A stretch of DNA of 64,000 nucleotides. Source: Runella limosa DSM 17973 (GTDB taxonomy: Bacteria > Bacteroidota > Bacteroidia > Cytophagales > Spirosomataceae). Of this stretch, positions 26,401 through 34,556 are shown piece after piece. The stretch's first letter is position 1, and the number at the start of each line of letters is the position of its first letter. Position numbers and translations under genes: made by a program. Below the pieces are notes generated by a model. It did not search any database and had not been told where the DNA came from. It saw only the letters and a list, made by a program, of their open reading frames with translations. The stretch lies in NCBI RefSeq assembly GCF_000482465.1, contig NZ_AXVJ01000041.1, positions 62,001 through 126,000 of the forward strand. Direction: 5' to 3'.

Positions 26401-26662
26401 TTTCATAACTCACTGAGCTAAACACCAACGTGGCATTTTCGGGAGCAGAAAGGTTGTAAGCGCCTTCGGCGTTTGATATGGTTCCTGTCGTGGTTGATTT
26501 TACCACAATCGAAACCCCAGGAACGGGTTTGCCTGTTTCGTCGGTAATTTTTCCCGTGACGGTTCTGTTTTGGCCAATGGCCTGACTAAAACAAAATAAA
26601 AGCAAAACAAAAGAAATGTACCTCGAATACTTTGGGTACAAACAGGGTAGATAAAGGTTCAT
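23489..26662 (-). CDS. SusC/RagA-family TonB-linked outer-membrane transporter
   Basis: The 1057-residue protein has a signal peptide. A carboxypeptidase-like domain follows (about 35-115: VTGKITDETGKPVPGVSIVVK). The SusC signature comes next: LNEVVVVGYGTQ, then the plug with SLAGQVAGVNISQ, IKIRGVSSITAGTNPLLVVDG and VLKDASSAAIYGSRGSSGVVIVTTK. The remainder is a 22-strand barrel. It imports an oligosaccharide in complex with the following SusD and heads an operon containing the RLP, sugar-acid kinase and two glycosidases. No anti-sigma or hybrid sensor neighbour is present. Regulation is likely by the DeoR-family gene read in the opposite direction, with repeated boxes in the spacer. Confidence 0.95.
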   Translation of the reverse strand: MNLYLPCLYPKYSRYISFVLLLFCFSQAIGQNRTVTGKITDETGKPVPGVSIVVKSTTTGTISNAEGAYNLSAPENATLVFSSVSYETQEIAINKRSIINISLLPSSKILNEVVVVGYGTQSKRAVTGAVASINNKQFQDRSFSNVAQSLAGQVAGVNISQAQGAPGSSPFIKIRGVSSITAGTNPLLVVDGVPLENFNLNMINPQDIESVEVLKDASSAAIYGSRGSSGVVIVTTKLGKAGKPSVSVNLEYGSQKVARQIEMMDAQQFIRTYVDAKNNAWIAAGGKATDGNALRPTLLKIPEDFLTNPQQFGAGTNWQDVMFRTAPMYNGQISVSGGTEKTQYMFSGAYLDQTAILDMNYYKRLALRSNVKTMVTDKLTIGLNLGVTSIFDRTEGTKGKSDVISLGLQSNPHFPVYNENGNLGYRDPNSTWFRFTAFGDMNLWHPYSLTREVDKGTKSFNTLGTAYLEYNILKNLKFRTSLSGNLFNTRNHFYWNDKQKYGYSAVLAAQANAGNSYMFNWLSENTLTYDKQIGDHSLTGLIGYTSQKQRDETMYVAANNFPNDLVHTLNAGTVTAGNTTASEWSLLSYIARLQYNFNNRYFLTGTIRRDGMSRFGDNNKWGYFPSVSAGWLISDEAFMSSLKNINNLKLRVSYGVTGNNQIPNYGAVSLLAASNYVYGSTMNNGLRVSSIANPNLKWEKTNMFNLGLDVGILNNRISGSVEFYNSLTRDMLLFVPVPDITGFSSQLTNIGKMRNRGIELNISTKNTVGEFKWTTDFNFSRNRNKVLQLGSGNAPIQYVDNVVTVRTEVGQPVSNFYGYIFDGVFKNQAEVDAYPHHASTTPGDPKVRDVNGDGKITDADRTIIGNNQPDFIAGMTNTFTYKGFDLSFMLQGSYGGEIANNNIRYLGTWDNGRNFYASMYNYWRSESDPGDGIHFKPNVSYQGLQKQFSSYWVSDASFLRMKNIRVSYAIPSKLLSKMNMKSARVYVNAENVFILSKYKDGYDPENTTYGTTSYSSSMETSGSYTSGNAPVPGAFQGVDYGSYPLPRVITVGVKVDF

Positions 26663-27180
26663 GGTGGTAAGATTGAGGCTGGGAATGTAGAATTGTTACT
26701 ATAAAATCAATGAAAAGTGAAACAAAAGTAAATTTGTGACAAAGTATCCCCGTCCTGAACCGTCCTGATAAAACAAAAGTAAACGAAAGTTTATAGTGTT
26801 TTTTGAATAAGTAAAGTACAAATTGTTGCAAAACGAAGATTAGGCAACAAAATGTAATTTTGTGGTTTTTTTGCCCTTTTTTGCAAATAAAAAGTCGATT
26901 TTAGAAAAATTAATATTTGAATAATTCAATAAAAATGTCTTTTGTTTTGTTATTAAAAATAAAAATATTTTTCTGTTTTCTTTCATTTGTTTTTGTTTTG
27001 TTTAGAAATTTGCAAAAAACAAAAGGTTTTTGTTCCCATTCTAAAATAGCAACTCCTACGAACACCGCTGATTAGGAGCGTTTATGTTGAGAAAAGGGGT
27101 AAGGCTGTGTTTTTTGTTTTCTTATTATTTCTTTTCTTTGAAGGAAATCAATCTGTTCAAATGCCTTAAAAAGTAAAACA
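26663..27180. promoter_or_regulatory. Divergent control region between the SusC operon and the DeoR operon
   Basis: This AT-rich 518-base spacer contains no gene. Near SusC there are two pairs of adjacent 11-mers: 26709-26719 with 26720-26730, and 26771-26781 with 26782-26792. All are variants of AAACAAAAGTA, which on the minus strand read as TTTYGTTT-type direct repeats typical of DeoR-family operators. Nearer the DeoR gene, at about 26938-27035, there are further CTTTTGTTTTG/TTTCATTTG words in the opposite orientation. Two of the boxes contain TACTTTTG, which also fits the -7 promoter consensus, so promoter and operator may overlap. Confidence 0.5.
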
Positions 27181-27945
27181 ATGCTTCCAAATCAAAGAAG
27201 AGAAAAAATATTAGAGTTGTTGTACGAAGACGGCTCTGCCAAAGTAGTGGACTTAGCCCATTTGTTCAAAGTAACCGAAGTAACCATTCGGCAAGATTTA
27301 GAAAAGCTTGAAAAAGAGGGGATTGTGGTGCGCGAACACGGAGGGGCGTACTTGAAAAGTGTGCGGGAACAAGTAAGCTCGTTTTCGTTGGCCCACCAAG
27401 AAAACATGGACAAGAAAGAAATCATTGCGGCGACCTGCCTCGACTATATCGACAACGGCGATACGATTATTTTGGATTCGGGAAGTACCACTACCGAAAT
27501 CGCAAAAAAAATAAAAGGAAACCGCCGTCTGACAGTTATCACCAATGCCATGAATATTGGCTTGATGTTGGGGGCGGAACAAAACATCGAAGTCATTCTG
27601 ACGGGAGGAGAGTTTAAACCACCGACGTTGTCGCTGACGGGACAGAAAGCGGCTGATTTTTTTAAAGGGATTCACGTCCAAAAGTTGTTTTTGGCCACGG
27701 CAGGAATTTCGCTTAAAGCAGGACTTACCTACCCGAGTATCAGTGATTTAGTGGTAAAAAAAGCAATGATTGACGCCGCTGAAACCACCTACTTGGTGGC
27801 CGATTCGAGCAAAGTAGGCAAAAGCGCTTTTGCGAGCCTTGGAGCATTGTCGCTGATTAATTATTTGATAACCGACAGTGGCATCGAAGACGGTCATTTG
27901 CAGCTTTTTAAGCAAAACGACATTGAAGTAATCATTGCGAAGTAA
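27181..27945 (+). CDS. DeoR/GlpR-family sugar-phosphate-responsive regulator
   Basis: The protein has 254 residues, a standard length. The N-terminal winged helix is clear (RREKILELLYEDGSAKVVDLAHLF, VTIRQDLEKLEKEGIVVREHGGAYL). It is followed by the DeoRC sensor domain with TIILDSGSTTTEIAKKI, LTVITNAMNIGLML, VILTGGEF and the YLVADSSKVGKSAFASLG region that binds a sugar phosphate. It is first in the plus-strand operon and divergent from SusC. This position and the repeated boxes in the spacer make it the probable repressor of both operons, with a phosphorylated pathway intermediate as inducer (inference). Confidence 0.93.
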   Translation: MLPNQRREKILELLYEDGSAKVVDLAHLFKVTEVTIRQDLEKLEKEGIVVREHGGAYLKSVREQVSSFSLAHQENMDKKEIIAATCLDYIDNGDTIILDSGSTTTEIAKKIKGNRRLTVITNAMNIGLMLGAEQNIEVILTGGEFKPPTLSLTGQKAADFFKGIHVQKLFLATAGISLKAGLTYPSISDLVVKKAMIDAAETTYLVADSSKVGKSAFASLGALSLINYLITDSGIEDGHLQLFKQNDIEVIIAK

Positions 27946-27947
27946 CG

Positions 27948-28082
27948 GTCAGGGCTAAAGCCCTTGTTTGATCATCCCCATGCTAAAGCATGGAGTTAAA
28001 GGAGAAATAAGTTCTTCTAACTACGTCCTTCAGGGCGTGGGAAGAAGATAAGTAGATACATAAGAGGGGCTTTAGCCCTGAC
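27948..28082. repeat. Long palindromic intergenic repeat
   Basis: Outer arms GTCAGGGCTAAAGCCC (from 27948) and GGGCTTTAGCCCTGAC (to 28082) are perfect inverted copies. Inside are CCATGCTAAAGCATGG and a CGTCCTTCAGGGCGTGG segment. It fills the spacer between the regulator and isomerase genes and looks like a member of a dispersed Bacteroidota repeat family. Confidence 0.7.
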
Positions 28083-28111
28083 AAACCTCATTTGAACAGA
28101 ATTTATACAAC

Positions 28112-29512
28112 ATGGCAAGTATCGGAATCATCATCGGAAACAGGGACTTTTTCCCTGATAGTTTGGTCGAAAAAGCAAGAACGGAAATCATTGATGTTTT
28201 TGCCCAGTTGAAACTTACCCCCATCCTTTTGGATAGCAATGCGACAAAATTGGGGGGAGTAGAGACGTTTAAAGAAGCCCAAAAATGCGCGGAACTTTTT
28301 AAGGCCCACCGCGAAGAAATCATGGGAATTTTGGTGCTTTTACCCAACTTCGGTGATGAAAAAGGCGTGGCTGATACCCTAAAATTGGCCAATCTCAACG
28401 TGCCAGTTTTGATTCAGGCGTACCCTGACGAATTGACGAAGATGAACGTCGTCAATCGCCGCGATTCGTGGTGCGGAAAGATTTCAGTTTGTAATAATTT
28501 GTATCAATACGGAATCAAATATACCCTTACGAGTCAGCACGTTAGCCTGCCATCTTCGCCAGCTTTTCAGAAAGATTTGACGGACTTTGTGGCGGTATGT
28601 CGCGTGGTGAAAGGACTAAGAAATGTTCGGATTGGCGCCATCGGAGCTCGACCTGGCGCTTTCAACACAGTACGTTATTCGGAAAAAATCTTACAACGCA
28701 ACGGCATTACAGTAACTACTTTCGACTTGTCGGAGATTTTGGGGAGAGCCAATAAGCTAACGGCCGATAGCGAACAAGTAAAAAAACACCTTGAGTCAAT
28801 CAATGCCTATGCGCCCAAGGGCAAAACGCCCAACGAAGCGATGCTTCAAATCGCCAAATTGGACGTGGTGCTAAAAGAAATCATGGAAGAAAATGCCCTC
28901 GACGCCACCGCCATTCAGTGCTGGACGAGCTTGCAGCAAAACTACGGCTGTAATGTGTGTACGAGCATGAGTATCATGAGCGAAAACATGCTCCCAAGTG
29001 CGTGTGAAGTGGACGTGACTGGCACGTTGAGTATGTACGCCATGCAGTTGGCGTCGGGCTCACCAAGTGCGTTGGTAGATTGGAACAACAACTACGCTGA
29101 CGACGAAAATAAGTGTGTGCTTTTCCACTGTGGCAACTGGGCGAAATCGTTTTTGCCTGATATTCAAATTAGTAATGCGCCGATTTTGGGTACATCGGTA
29201 GGGGTTGAAAATACCTACGGAGCCTTGGATGGCCGTACACCTGCTATGCCGTTGACCTACGGTAGAATCAGCACCGATGACCCGAAAGGAATCATCAAAG
29301 CGTACATCGGAGAAGGCGACCTGACCAACGACCCATTAGCGACCTTTGGCAACCGAGCGGTAGCGCAAATTTCAGATTTACAGGGACTAATGAAATATGT
29401 TTGTCGCAATGGTTTTGAACACCACGTCGTAATGAATGCCTCAAAAACTGCGGACATACTAAAAGAAGCATTGGAGAATTATATGGGTTGGGAGGTGTAT
29501 CAGCATATTTAG
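28112..29512 (+). CDS. L-fucose/L-arabinose-isomerase-like sugar isomerase
   Basis: The 466-residue protein fits the FucI/AraA fold: an N-terminal Rossmann-like half (MASIGIIIGNRDFFPDSLVEKAR, GILVLLPNFGDEKGVADTL, VPVLIQAYPDE), a middle IGAIGARPGAFNTVRYSE, then IQCWTSLQQNYGCNVCTSMS, metal-site candidates in MLPSACEVDVTG and VDWNNNYADDENKCVLFHCGNWA, and a final GFEHHVVM. Such enzymes interconvert aldoses and ketoses with Mn2+. As first enzyme of an operon with an FGGY kinase and split transketolase, it would convert the imported pentose to a ketose, for example D-apiose to apulose (inference). Confidence 0.85.
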   Translation: MASIGIIIGNRDFFPDSLVEKARTEIIDVFAQLKLTPILLDSNATKLGGVETFKEAQKCAELFKAHREEIMGILVLLPNFGDEKGVADTLKLANLNVPVLIQAYPDELTKMNVVNRRDSWCGKISVCNNLYQYGIKYTLTSQHVSLPSSPAFQKDLTDFVAVCRVVKGLRNVRIGAIGARPGAFNTVRYSEKILQRNGITVTTFDLSEILGRANKLTADSEQVKKHLESINAYAPKGKTPNEAMLQIAKLDVVLKEIMEENALDATAIQCWTSLQQNYGCNVCTSMSIMSENMLPSACEVDVTGTLSMYAMQLASGSPSALVDWNNNYADDENKCVLFHCGNWAKSFLPDIQISNAPILGTSVGVENTYGALDGRTPAMPLTYGRISTDDPKGIIKAYIGEGDLTNDPLATFGNRAVAQISDLQGLMKYVCRNGFEHHVVMNASKTADILKEALENYMGWEVYQHI

Positions 29513-29543
29513 TGATGAGAGGTAAGTGATGAGAGATGAGTAG
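29511..29543. repeat. Left inverted repeat of the four-helix-bundle cassette
   Basis: AGTGATGAGAGG followed by AAGTGATGAGAGATGAG is the imperfect inverse of 30066-30097. It starts at the second base of the isomerase stop codon. Confidence 0.55.
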
Positions 29544-29644
29544 GTTATTTCTTCACAATTCCCTTACTAAACAATCTCAACTCTTATCGCTCCCTACTCC
29601 CCACTAATTACTTATCTCTAACAAAACGTATCGCTAATACAAAT

Positions 29645-30007
29645 ATGGAAAGCCCGTTGAGAGTGAAATCAACCGATTTTGCTATTAGAATTGTACGGTT
29701 GTATCAATATCTGACATCACAAAAAAATGAATATGTGTTAAGTAAGCAAATTCTTAGGTGTGGGACAAATCCAGGGGCAATGGTTAGAGAAGCTGTTAAT
29801 GCGGAATCTGGAGTAGATTTTGTACACAAATTGGGAATTTCCCAAAAAGAAATCGGAGAGACCCAGTACTGGTTAGAAATTTTACATCGAACTGACTACA
29901 TAACGCTGATTGAACATGATTCTCTTTATAAGGACGCCGAAGAGCTGATGAAGATGATTAGAAGCTCAATCTTGACAAAAAAGAAAAACCTTAAAGGTGA
30001 TAAATAA
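29645..30007 (+). CDS. Four-helix-bundle protein (23S rRNA intervening-sequence / S23 family)
   Basis: The 120-residue all-helical protein shows the family words FAIRIVRLYQYLTSQKNEYVLSKQILRCGTNPGAMVREA, followed by FVHKLGISQKEIGETQYWLEIL and a C-terminal LMKMIRSSIL. The family is named after proteins encoded in 23S rRNA intervening sequences. Many members sit in intergenic spaces, as here, and their function is unknown. It is flanked by inverted repeats at 29511-29543 and 30066-30097 and interrupts an otherwise purely metabolic operon, so it reads as a mobile cassette. It ends 3 bases before the transketolase start. Confidence 0.85.
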   Translation: MESPLRVKSTDFAIRIVRLYQYLTSQKNEYVLSKQILRCGTNPGAMVREAVNAESGVDFVHKLGISQKEIGETQYWLEILHRTDYITLIEHDSLYKDAEELMKMIRSSILTKKKNLKGDK

Positions 30008-30010
30008 AGA

Positions 30011-30898
30011 ATGGAAGCTACAAAAGACGTAACACTTACTCTGCACAATTCCTTGCTGACCGATGACTCATCACTCATCACTCATCACTTATCACTTAAA
30101 TCAACGGAATACCGTAGAAACATCCTCAAATACATTTACAAAGCCAAGGCGGGGCATACGGGAGGGTCGTTGTCGTGTATTGATATTTTGAATGTGCTGT
30201 ACAACGAAGTCCTAAACGTTTCGCCCGAAACATTCACCTCGCCCGACCGAGACCGCTACATTCAGAGCAAAGGACACTGTGTGGAAGCGTTGTTTGTGGT
30301 ATTGGCTGATAAAGGTTTTTTCCCTGAGTCCGACCTCGAAACGCTGTGTAAATACCAGTCGCACTACATTGGTCATCCCACACGAAAGGTAAATGGTGTA
30401 GAGCAGAATACGGGCGCGTTGGGACATGGCCTTCCGATGAGTGCAGGCGTGGCATTGGCAGCAAAAATGGATAACCGTAATTATCGGGTGTTTACGTTGA
30501 TGGGTGACGGCGAATTGCCCGAAGGTTCCAACTGGGAAGCGGCGTTGACGGCAGCGCATTACAAGCTGGACAACCTCTGTGCCATCGTGGACTTGAACGG
30601 TTTGCAAATTACGGGGCCTACCAAGGATGTGTGCAATACCGAGCCTTTGGATAAAAAATTTGAAAGTTTTGGTTGGGCAACCCGCCACGTGGACGGCAAT
30701 GACGTAGTTGCGTTGAAAGAAGCCTTTGATGCTTTGCCCTTTGAAAAGGACAAACCAAGCGTCATCATTGCCCATACGGTGAAAGGAAAAGGGGTGAGTT
30801 TTATGGAAAACGAACTCAAATGGCACCACGGCGTCCCTTCCGAAGAGCAGTATAAAATTGCGATGGAGGAATTAGAGACTGTCACTTCAATAAAATAA
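30011..30898 (+). CDS. Transketolase-like enzyme, N-terminal (TPP-binding) subunit
   Basis: The 295-residue protein is the N-terminal half of a two-subunit transketolase. Conserved parts are KAGHTGGSLSCIDILNVLY, SKGHCVEALFVVLADKGFF, NTGALGHGLPMSAGVALAAK and the TPP/Mg motif GDGELPEGSNWEAALTAAHYKL...DLNGLQITG, ending KGKGVSFMEN...WHHG. It works with the C-terminal subunit at 31057. In the published apiose route such a pair transfers glycolaldehyde from apulose-4-phosphate to glyceraldehyde-3-phosphate. About 30 residues before LKSTEYRRNIL are encoded by a repeat (30066-30097) and have no counterpart in the family, so the native start was probably lost or moved. Confidence 0.92.
   Translation: MEATKDVTLTLHNSLLTDDSSLITHHLSLKSTEYRRNILKYIYKAKAGHTGGSLSCIDILNVLYNEVLNVSPETFTSPDRDRYIQSKGHCVEALFVVLADKGFFPESDLETLCKYQSHYIGHPTRKVNGVEQNTGALGHGLPMSAGVALAAKMDNRNYRVFTLMGDGELPEGSNWEAALTAAHYKLDNLCAIVDLNGLQITGPTKDVCNTEPLDKKFESFGWATRHVDGNDVVALKEAFDALPFEKDKPSVIIAHTVKGKGVSFMENELKWHHGVPSEEQYKIAMEELETVTSIK
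30066..30097. repeat. Right inverted repeat of the cassette, inside the transketolase reading frame
   Basis: ACTCATCACTCATCACTCAT and the following CACTTATCACTT are the imperfect inverse of 29511-29543. They are translated as SSLITHHLSL near the N-terminus of the transketolase subunit. Confidence 0.55.
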
Positions 30899-30904
30899 TG
30901 GCTT

Positions 30905-31020
30905 GGTACAATCTGCGGAAATCTGTGCTCATAATCTGGGGTTATCTGTGCGTAACCAATCATTTCACACAGATAACCACAGAGGGAACAGCCCACAGAT
31001 GAATACAGAAAATAGATAGT
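30905..31020. repeat. Repeat-filled spacer between transketolase subunits
   Basis: GGTTATCTGTG and CACAGATAACC form a perfect 11-base inverted pair near 30941-30980, surrounded by further CTGTG/CACAG words. The spacer keeps the two subunits on one transcript but separates them by about 158 bases. Confidence 0.5.
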
Positions 31021-31056
31021 CACATAAACTAATCGTGTTTACACACTTCAAATACT

Positions 31057-32022
31057 TTGGAAGTCATAGTTGAAAATACCGTAAATAGGGCCAATCAGGA
31101 CGTGTTTTCAGAAACACTGCAAGCATTGGCTGCGACCGACCGCAACATCGTGGTTGTCACCAGCGACTCGCGTGGGTCGGGGAAATTGGTGCCATTTGGT
31201 AAAAAATACCCCGCGCAAATCGTAGAGGTAGGCATTGCCGAACAAAACTTAGTAGGCATGGCGGCAGGATTGGCTTCGGCGGGGAAGAAAGTATTTGCGG
31301 TTTCTCCCGCTTGTTTTTTGACGGCGCGGGCGTTGGAGCAAATCAAAAACGATGTAGCGTATTCCAACAATCCCGTGAAACTCATTGGGATAAGTGCGGG
31401 GGTAAGTTACGGGGCATTGGGCTCTACCCACCACAGTTTGCACGATTTCGCCGTGTTACGAGCCATCAATAACATAACGATTGTTGTACCCGCTGACAAC
31501 TACGAAACGGAGCAAGCAGTGCAACAAGTGGCCGCGTCGGACGCGCCCTATTACTTGCGATTTGGAAAGAAACCCATGCCCTTGTTGGACGAAACGGAGC
31601 AAACCCCTTTTGAAATTGGCAAAGGACGGGTGGTTCGACAAGGTAGCGACGTAGCGATTATCGCAAACGGCGAAACGGTTTACCCCGCTTTGCAAGCCGC
31701 GCGAAAACTTTCGGCTGAACATGGCATCGAAGCCACAGTAGTAAGTATGCACACCATCAAGCCTTTGGATGAAGCACTACTGGCTGAATTGGCAGCATCG
31801 TGCAACGCTATCTTGACGGTAGAAGAACACAGCGTAAACGGTGGTTTGGGCGAAGCCTGCGCCTCGTGGTTGCTAAAAAACCGTTTCGCAAAACCTTTTG
31901 ATATTTTAGGAATCCCCGACGAATACACCGTTACGGGCTCACAAGTGGAGATTTTAAATCATTACGGAATCTCAGAAAACGGAATCGCGGGTCGTGCAAA
32001 AGCATTGATTGAAAGTGCTTAA
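31057..32022 (+). CDS. Transketolase-like enzyme, C-terminal (pyrimidine-binding) subunit
   Basis: The 321-residue protein is the partner of the 30011 subunit. It has the pyrimidine domain with the catalytic Glu in EVGIAEQNLVGMAAGLASAG, PACFLTARALEQIKNDVAY, VSYGALGSTHHSLHDFAVLR and VPADNYETEQAV. The transketolase C-terminal domain follows (VAIIANGETVYPALQAARKL, VEEHSVNGGLGEA). No ATG occurs before the conserved region; the frame can start at TTG 31057, about 12 residues before the family-conserved DVFSETL, and I take that start. Both subunits together equal the length of a full transketolase. Confidence 0.92.
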   Translation: MEVIVENTVNRANQDVFSETLQALAATDRNIVVVTSDSRGSGKLVPFGKKYPAQIVEVGIAEQNLVGMAAGLASAGKKVFAVSPACFLTARALEQIKNDVAYSNNPVKLIGISAGVSYGALGSTHHSLHDFAVLRAINNITIVVPADNYETEQAVQQVAASDAPYYLRFGKKPMPLLDETEQTPFEIGKGRVVRQGSDVAIIANGETVYPALQAARKLSAEHGIEATVVSMHTIKPLDEALLAELAASCNAILTVEEHSVNGGLGEACASWLLKNRFAKPFDILGIPDEYTVTGSQVEILNHYGISENGIAGRAKALIESA

Positions 32023-32099
32023 CGCTGTTCCCAAACTACAATTTGGGAACCCCAATGGAATCGCGTCTCCGACGCAAAAAAGTACCTAAACCTTAACAA

Positions 32100-33497
32100 A
32101 TGAAACGCCTACTTACCTTGATGCTGCTGTTGGTCGCCAGCCAACTCTACGCCCAAACTCCCGAAAAGAGGCGCGTATTGGTGCTGACCGACATTGAAAA
32201 CGAACCCGACGACACCGAGTCGATGGTGCGATTTTTAGTCTATTCAAATCAATGGGATATTGAAGGGATTGTGGCCACGACCTCCGTTCACCAGCGTGAG
32301 CGCGTTGCTCCCGAAAGCATTCGTAAAATTGTCAATGCCTACGACAAAGTGCGTAGCAACCTGCTTTTGCACGAAAAAGGGTTTCCCGAAACCAGCTATT
32401 TATTGAGTATTATCAAATCAGGACTTCCCAAATTTGGGATGGAAGCCATTGGCGAAGGAAAAGATTCGGAAGGCTCCGAATGGATTATTCGTCAGGCCGA
32501 TAAAGCCGACCCACGCCCGCTGTGGATACCCGTTTGGGGTGGAGCCAATTGCCTTGCGCAAGCCCTTTGGAAAGTAAAAATGACCCGCACGCCCGACGAA
32601 GTGGCCAAGTTTGTATCGAAACTTCGGGTTTATACCATTTCCGACCAAGACGACACGGGGCCGTGGATTCGCAAAAACTTTCCACAGTTGTTTTACATTG
32701 CAAGTCCAGGTTTTCACGCCAACGGCGCGTACCATTATTCTACCTGGACGGGCATCAGCGGCGACAAGTTTCACGGACGTTTTTCGGGAGGAAATTTTAG
32801 CATTGTTGATAATCCTTGGCTGGAGCAACACATCCGCAAAAACCACGGGCCGCTGGGCGAAGAATACCCTGCGGTGAAATTTTTGATGGAAGGCGACACC
32901 CCTACATTTTTGTATTTAATGGAAAACGGCCTAAGCGACCCTGAGCATCCCAATTGGGGCAACTGGGGTGGGCGTTATGAATTGTACACCCCACGTACCC
33001 AAAAATGGTTTTACGAACCCGAAACCCGCCCGATGTGGGCCGATGCCGTGGACGAAGTGCTGGGTGCCGATAGCGTTTATCATACAGGAAACCAAGCAAC
33101 GATTTGGCGCTGGCGCGAAGCGTATCAGTACGATTTTGCGGCCCGTATGGACTGGTGCGTAAAGCCTTATAAAGAAGCAAACCACCCGCCCGTTGCGAAG
33201 TTGGCACACGCCAATTTTCTTAAAGCAAAGAGCGGAGGAAAAGTACAATTGAGCGCTCAAGGAAGCACCGACCCCGATGGGAACAGCCTGCGTTACGATT
33301 GGATGTATTATGCCGAACCAGGTACGTACGGAAACAAAAACGGAATTCAACTCGCCGACCGCAAGAAAGCGGAGACATCGTTTGTCGCCCCTAAAGTAAC
33401 TCAACCCGAAACTATCCATATTGTGTTGGCCGTCACCGATAATGGCACGCCTGCTTTGACACGTTATCAACGGGTAATTGTGACTGTTTTTCCTTAA
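32100..33497 (+). CDS. Secreted DUF1593 (nucleoside-hydrolase-like) protein
   Basis: The 465-residue protein has a signal peptide ([19 protein letters not shown]). Residues about 25-330 are the DUF1593 domain, a relative of inosine-uridine nucleoside hydrolases: the calcium/ribose motif appears as [20 protein letters not shown], then [24 protein letters not shown] and [13 protein letters not shown]. Residues about 360-465 are a Cadherin/PKD-like module ([29 protein letters not shown]). The enzyme is exported and sits between the transketolase and the sugar importer, so it may hydrolyse a glycoside to feed the transporter. The substrate is unknown. Confidence 0.88.
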   Translation: MKRLLTLMLLLVASQLYAQTPEKRRVLVLTDIENEPDDTESMVRFLVYSNQWDIEGIVATTSVHQRERVAPESIRKIVNAYDKVRSNLLLHEKGFPETSYLLSIIKSGLPKFGMEAIGEGKDSEGSEWIIRQADKADPRPLWIPVWGGANCLAQALWKVKMTRTPDEVAKFVSKLRVYTISDQDDTGPWIRKNFPQLFYIASPGFHANGAYHYSTWTGISGDKFHGRFSGGNFSIVDNPWLEQHIRKNHGPLGEEYPAVKFLMEGDTPTFLYLMENGLSDPEHPNWGNWGGRYELYTPRTQKWFYEPETRPMWADAVDEVLGADSVYHTGNQATIWRWREAYQYDFAARMDWCVKPYKEANHPPVAKLAHANFLKAKSGGKVQLSAQGSTDPDGNSLRYDWMYYAEPGTYGNKNGIQLADRKKAETSFVAPKVTQPETIHIVLAVTDNGTPALTRYQRVIVTVFP

Positions 33498-33616
33498 ACA
33501 ATGAGTGTATGTTTCATCAGAAAAAAATAACGAGTGTCATCCAGCAAATAAGCCTCCGTGTTACTCCGTGCCAAACTCCGAGAAACTCTGTGTCCGAAAA
33601 AAATACAGCATGGCTT

Positions 33617-34555
33617 ATGCTTCGATTAGGGGGCTTTTTTCTCTTTCTGCTACTTGTTGGTTGTGCAGAGAAAAAAGACTCAAACGCCCCAAAAAAGATG
33701 GCGATTATTATTTCGACCTTAAACAACCCTTGGTTTGTGTTTTTGGCCGATAACGCCGCTGCCAAAGCCAAAGAATTGGGCTACGAAACCAAAATTTTTG
33801 ATTCACAAAACAACACAGCGTTAGAGTCCGACCACTTTGAAAATGCGTTGGTATCGGGGTACAGTGCTATTTTGTTCAACCCAACCGATGCTGAAGGTTC
33901 GGTAGTCAACGTGCGAAAAGCCAAAGCCGCTGGCGTTCCTGTGTTTTGCATGGACCGTGAAATCAACGCCACGGATGCCGCCACGTCTCAGATTTTGTCA
34001 GATAGCTATTCGGGTTGTGTAGAATTAGCCAAGCTTTTTGTACAACAAACCAACAAAAAAGGCACGTACGTCGAGCTCCTTGGACTGGTGGGCGACAACA
34101 ATACTTGGGCACGTTCGCAAGGGTTTCATAGCGTGGTGGATAATTATCCAAGCCTCAAAATGGTAGCGCAACAAAGTGCTGATTTTGACCGAAATAAGGC
34201 CATGGACGTCATGGAGTCGATTTTACAGGCCAATCCAAATATCGACGCCGTTTTTTGTGGAAACGATGCCATGGCGATGGGGGCGTACCAAGCCTTGGCC
34301 GCTGCGGGAAAAGCCAGTAAAGTAAAAGTGTTTGGTTTTGATGGGGCCGACGATGTGGTTTCGGCGATTAAAGACGGAAAAATAGCTGCTACTGGTATGC
34401 AATTTCCGAAAGTAATGGCGCAAACCGCGGCCATTTATGCCGATGAATACTTGAAAGGAAAGCGGGAGTTTGCCCAAAAACTGCCCGTAGCCGTAGAATT
34501 AGTCACCAAAAAGAACATCGAAGACTATGCCGCCTTTGGAAAAAAAGAACAATAA
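33617..34555 (+). CDS. Ribose-type ABC transporter substrate-binding lipoprotein
   Basis: I start at the ATG at 33617, which opens directly into a lipoprotein signal (MLRLGGFFLFLLLVGC). An upstream in-frame ATG at 33509 reads through a repeat-like spacer. The mature part is a periplasmic-binding protein of the RbsB class: KMAIIISTLNNPWFVFLADNAAAKAKELGYE, ILFNPTDAEGSVVNVRKAKAAGVPVFCMDREI, YVELLGLVGDNNTWARSQGF, AVFCGNDAMAMGAYQAL and VFGFDGADDVVSAIKDGKIAATGMQFP. It binds a pentose-like sugar in the periplasm for the ATPase and permease downstream. D-apiose binders were found in this class, but the ligand cannot be read from sequence. Confidence 0.93.
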   Translation: MLRLGGFFLFLLLVGCAEKKDSNAPKKMAIIISTLNNPWFVFLADNAAAKAKELGYETKIFDSQNNTALESDHFENALVSGYSAILFNPTDAEGSVVNVRKAKAAGVPVFCMDREINATDAATSQILSDSYSGCVELAKLFVQQTNKKGTYVELLGLVGDNNTWARSQGFHSVVDNYPSLKMVAQQSADFDRNKAMDVMESILQANPNIDAVFCGNDAMAMGAYQALAAAGKASKVKVFGFDGADDVVSAIKDGKIAATGMQFPKVMAQTAAIYADEYLKGKREFAQKLPVAVELVTKKNIEDYAAFGKKEQ

Positions 34556-34556
34556 A

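Noticed and set aside
26720-26781. TACTTTTG words as two simple promoters
   Set aside because: Neither has a TTG at 18-22 bases upstream, and both lie inside repeated 11-mers, so an operator reading is at least as good. I reported both possibilities.
29645-30007. Ribosomal protein
   Set aside because: The S23 name comes from 23S rRNA intervening sequences. No rRNA is present here and the protein is not a ribosomal component.
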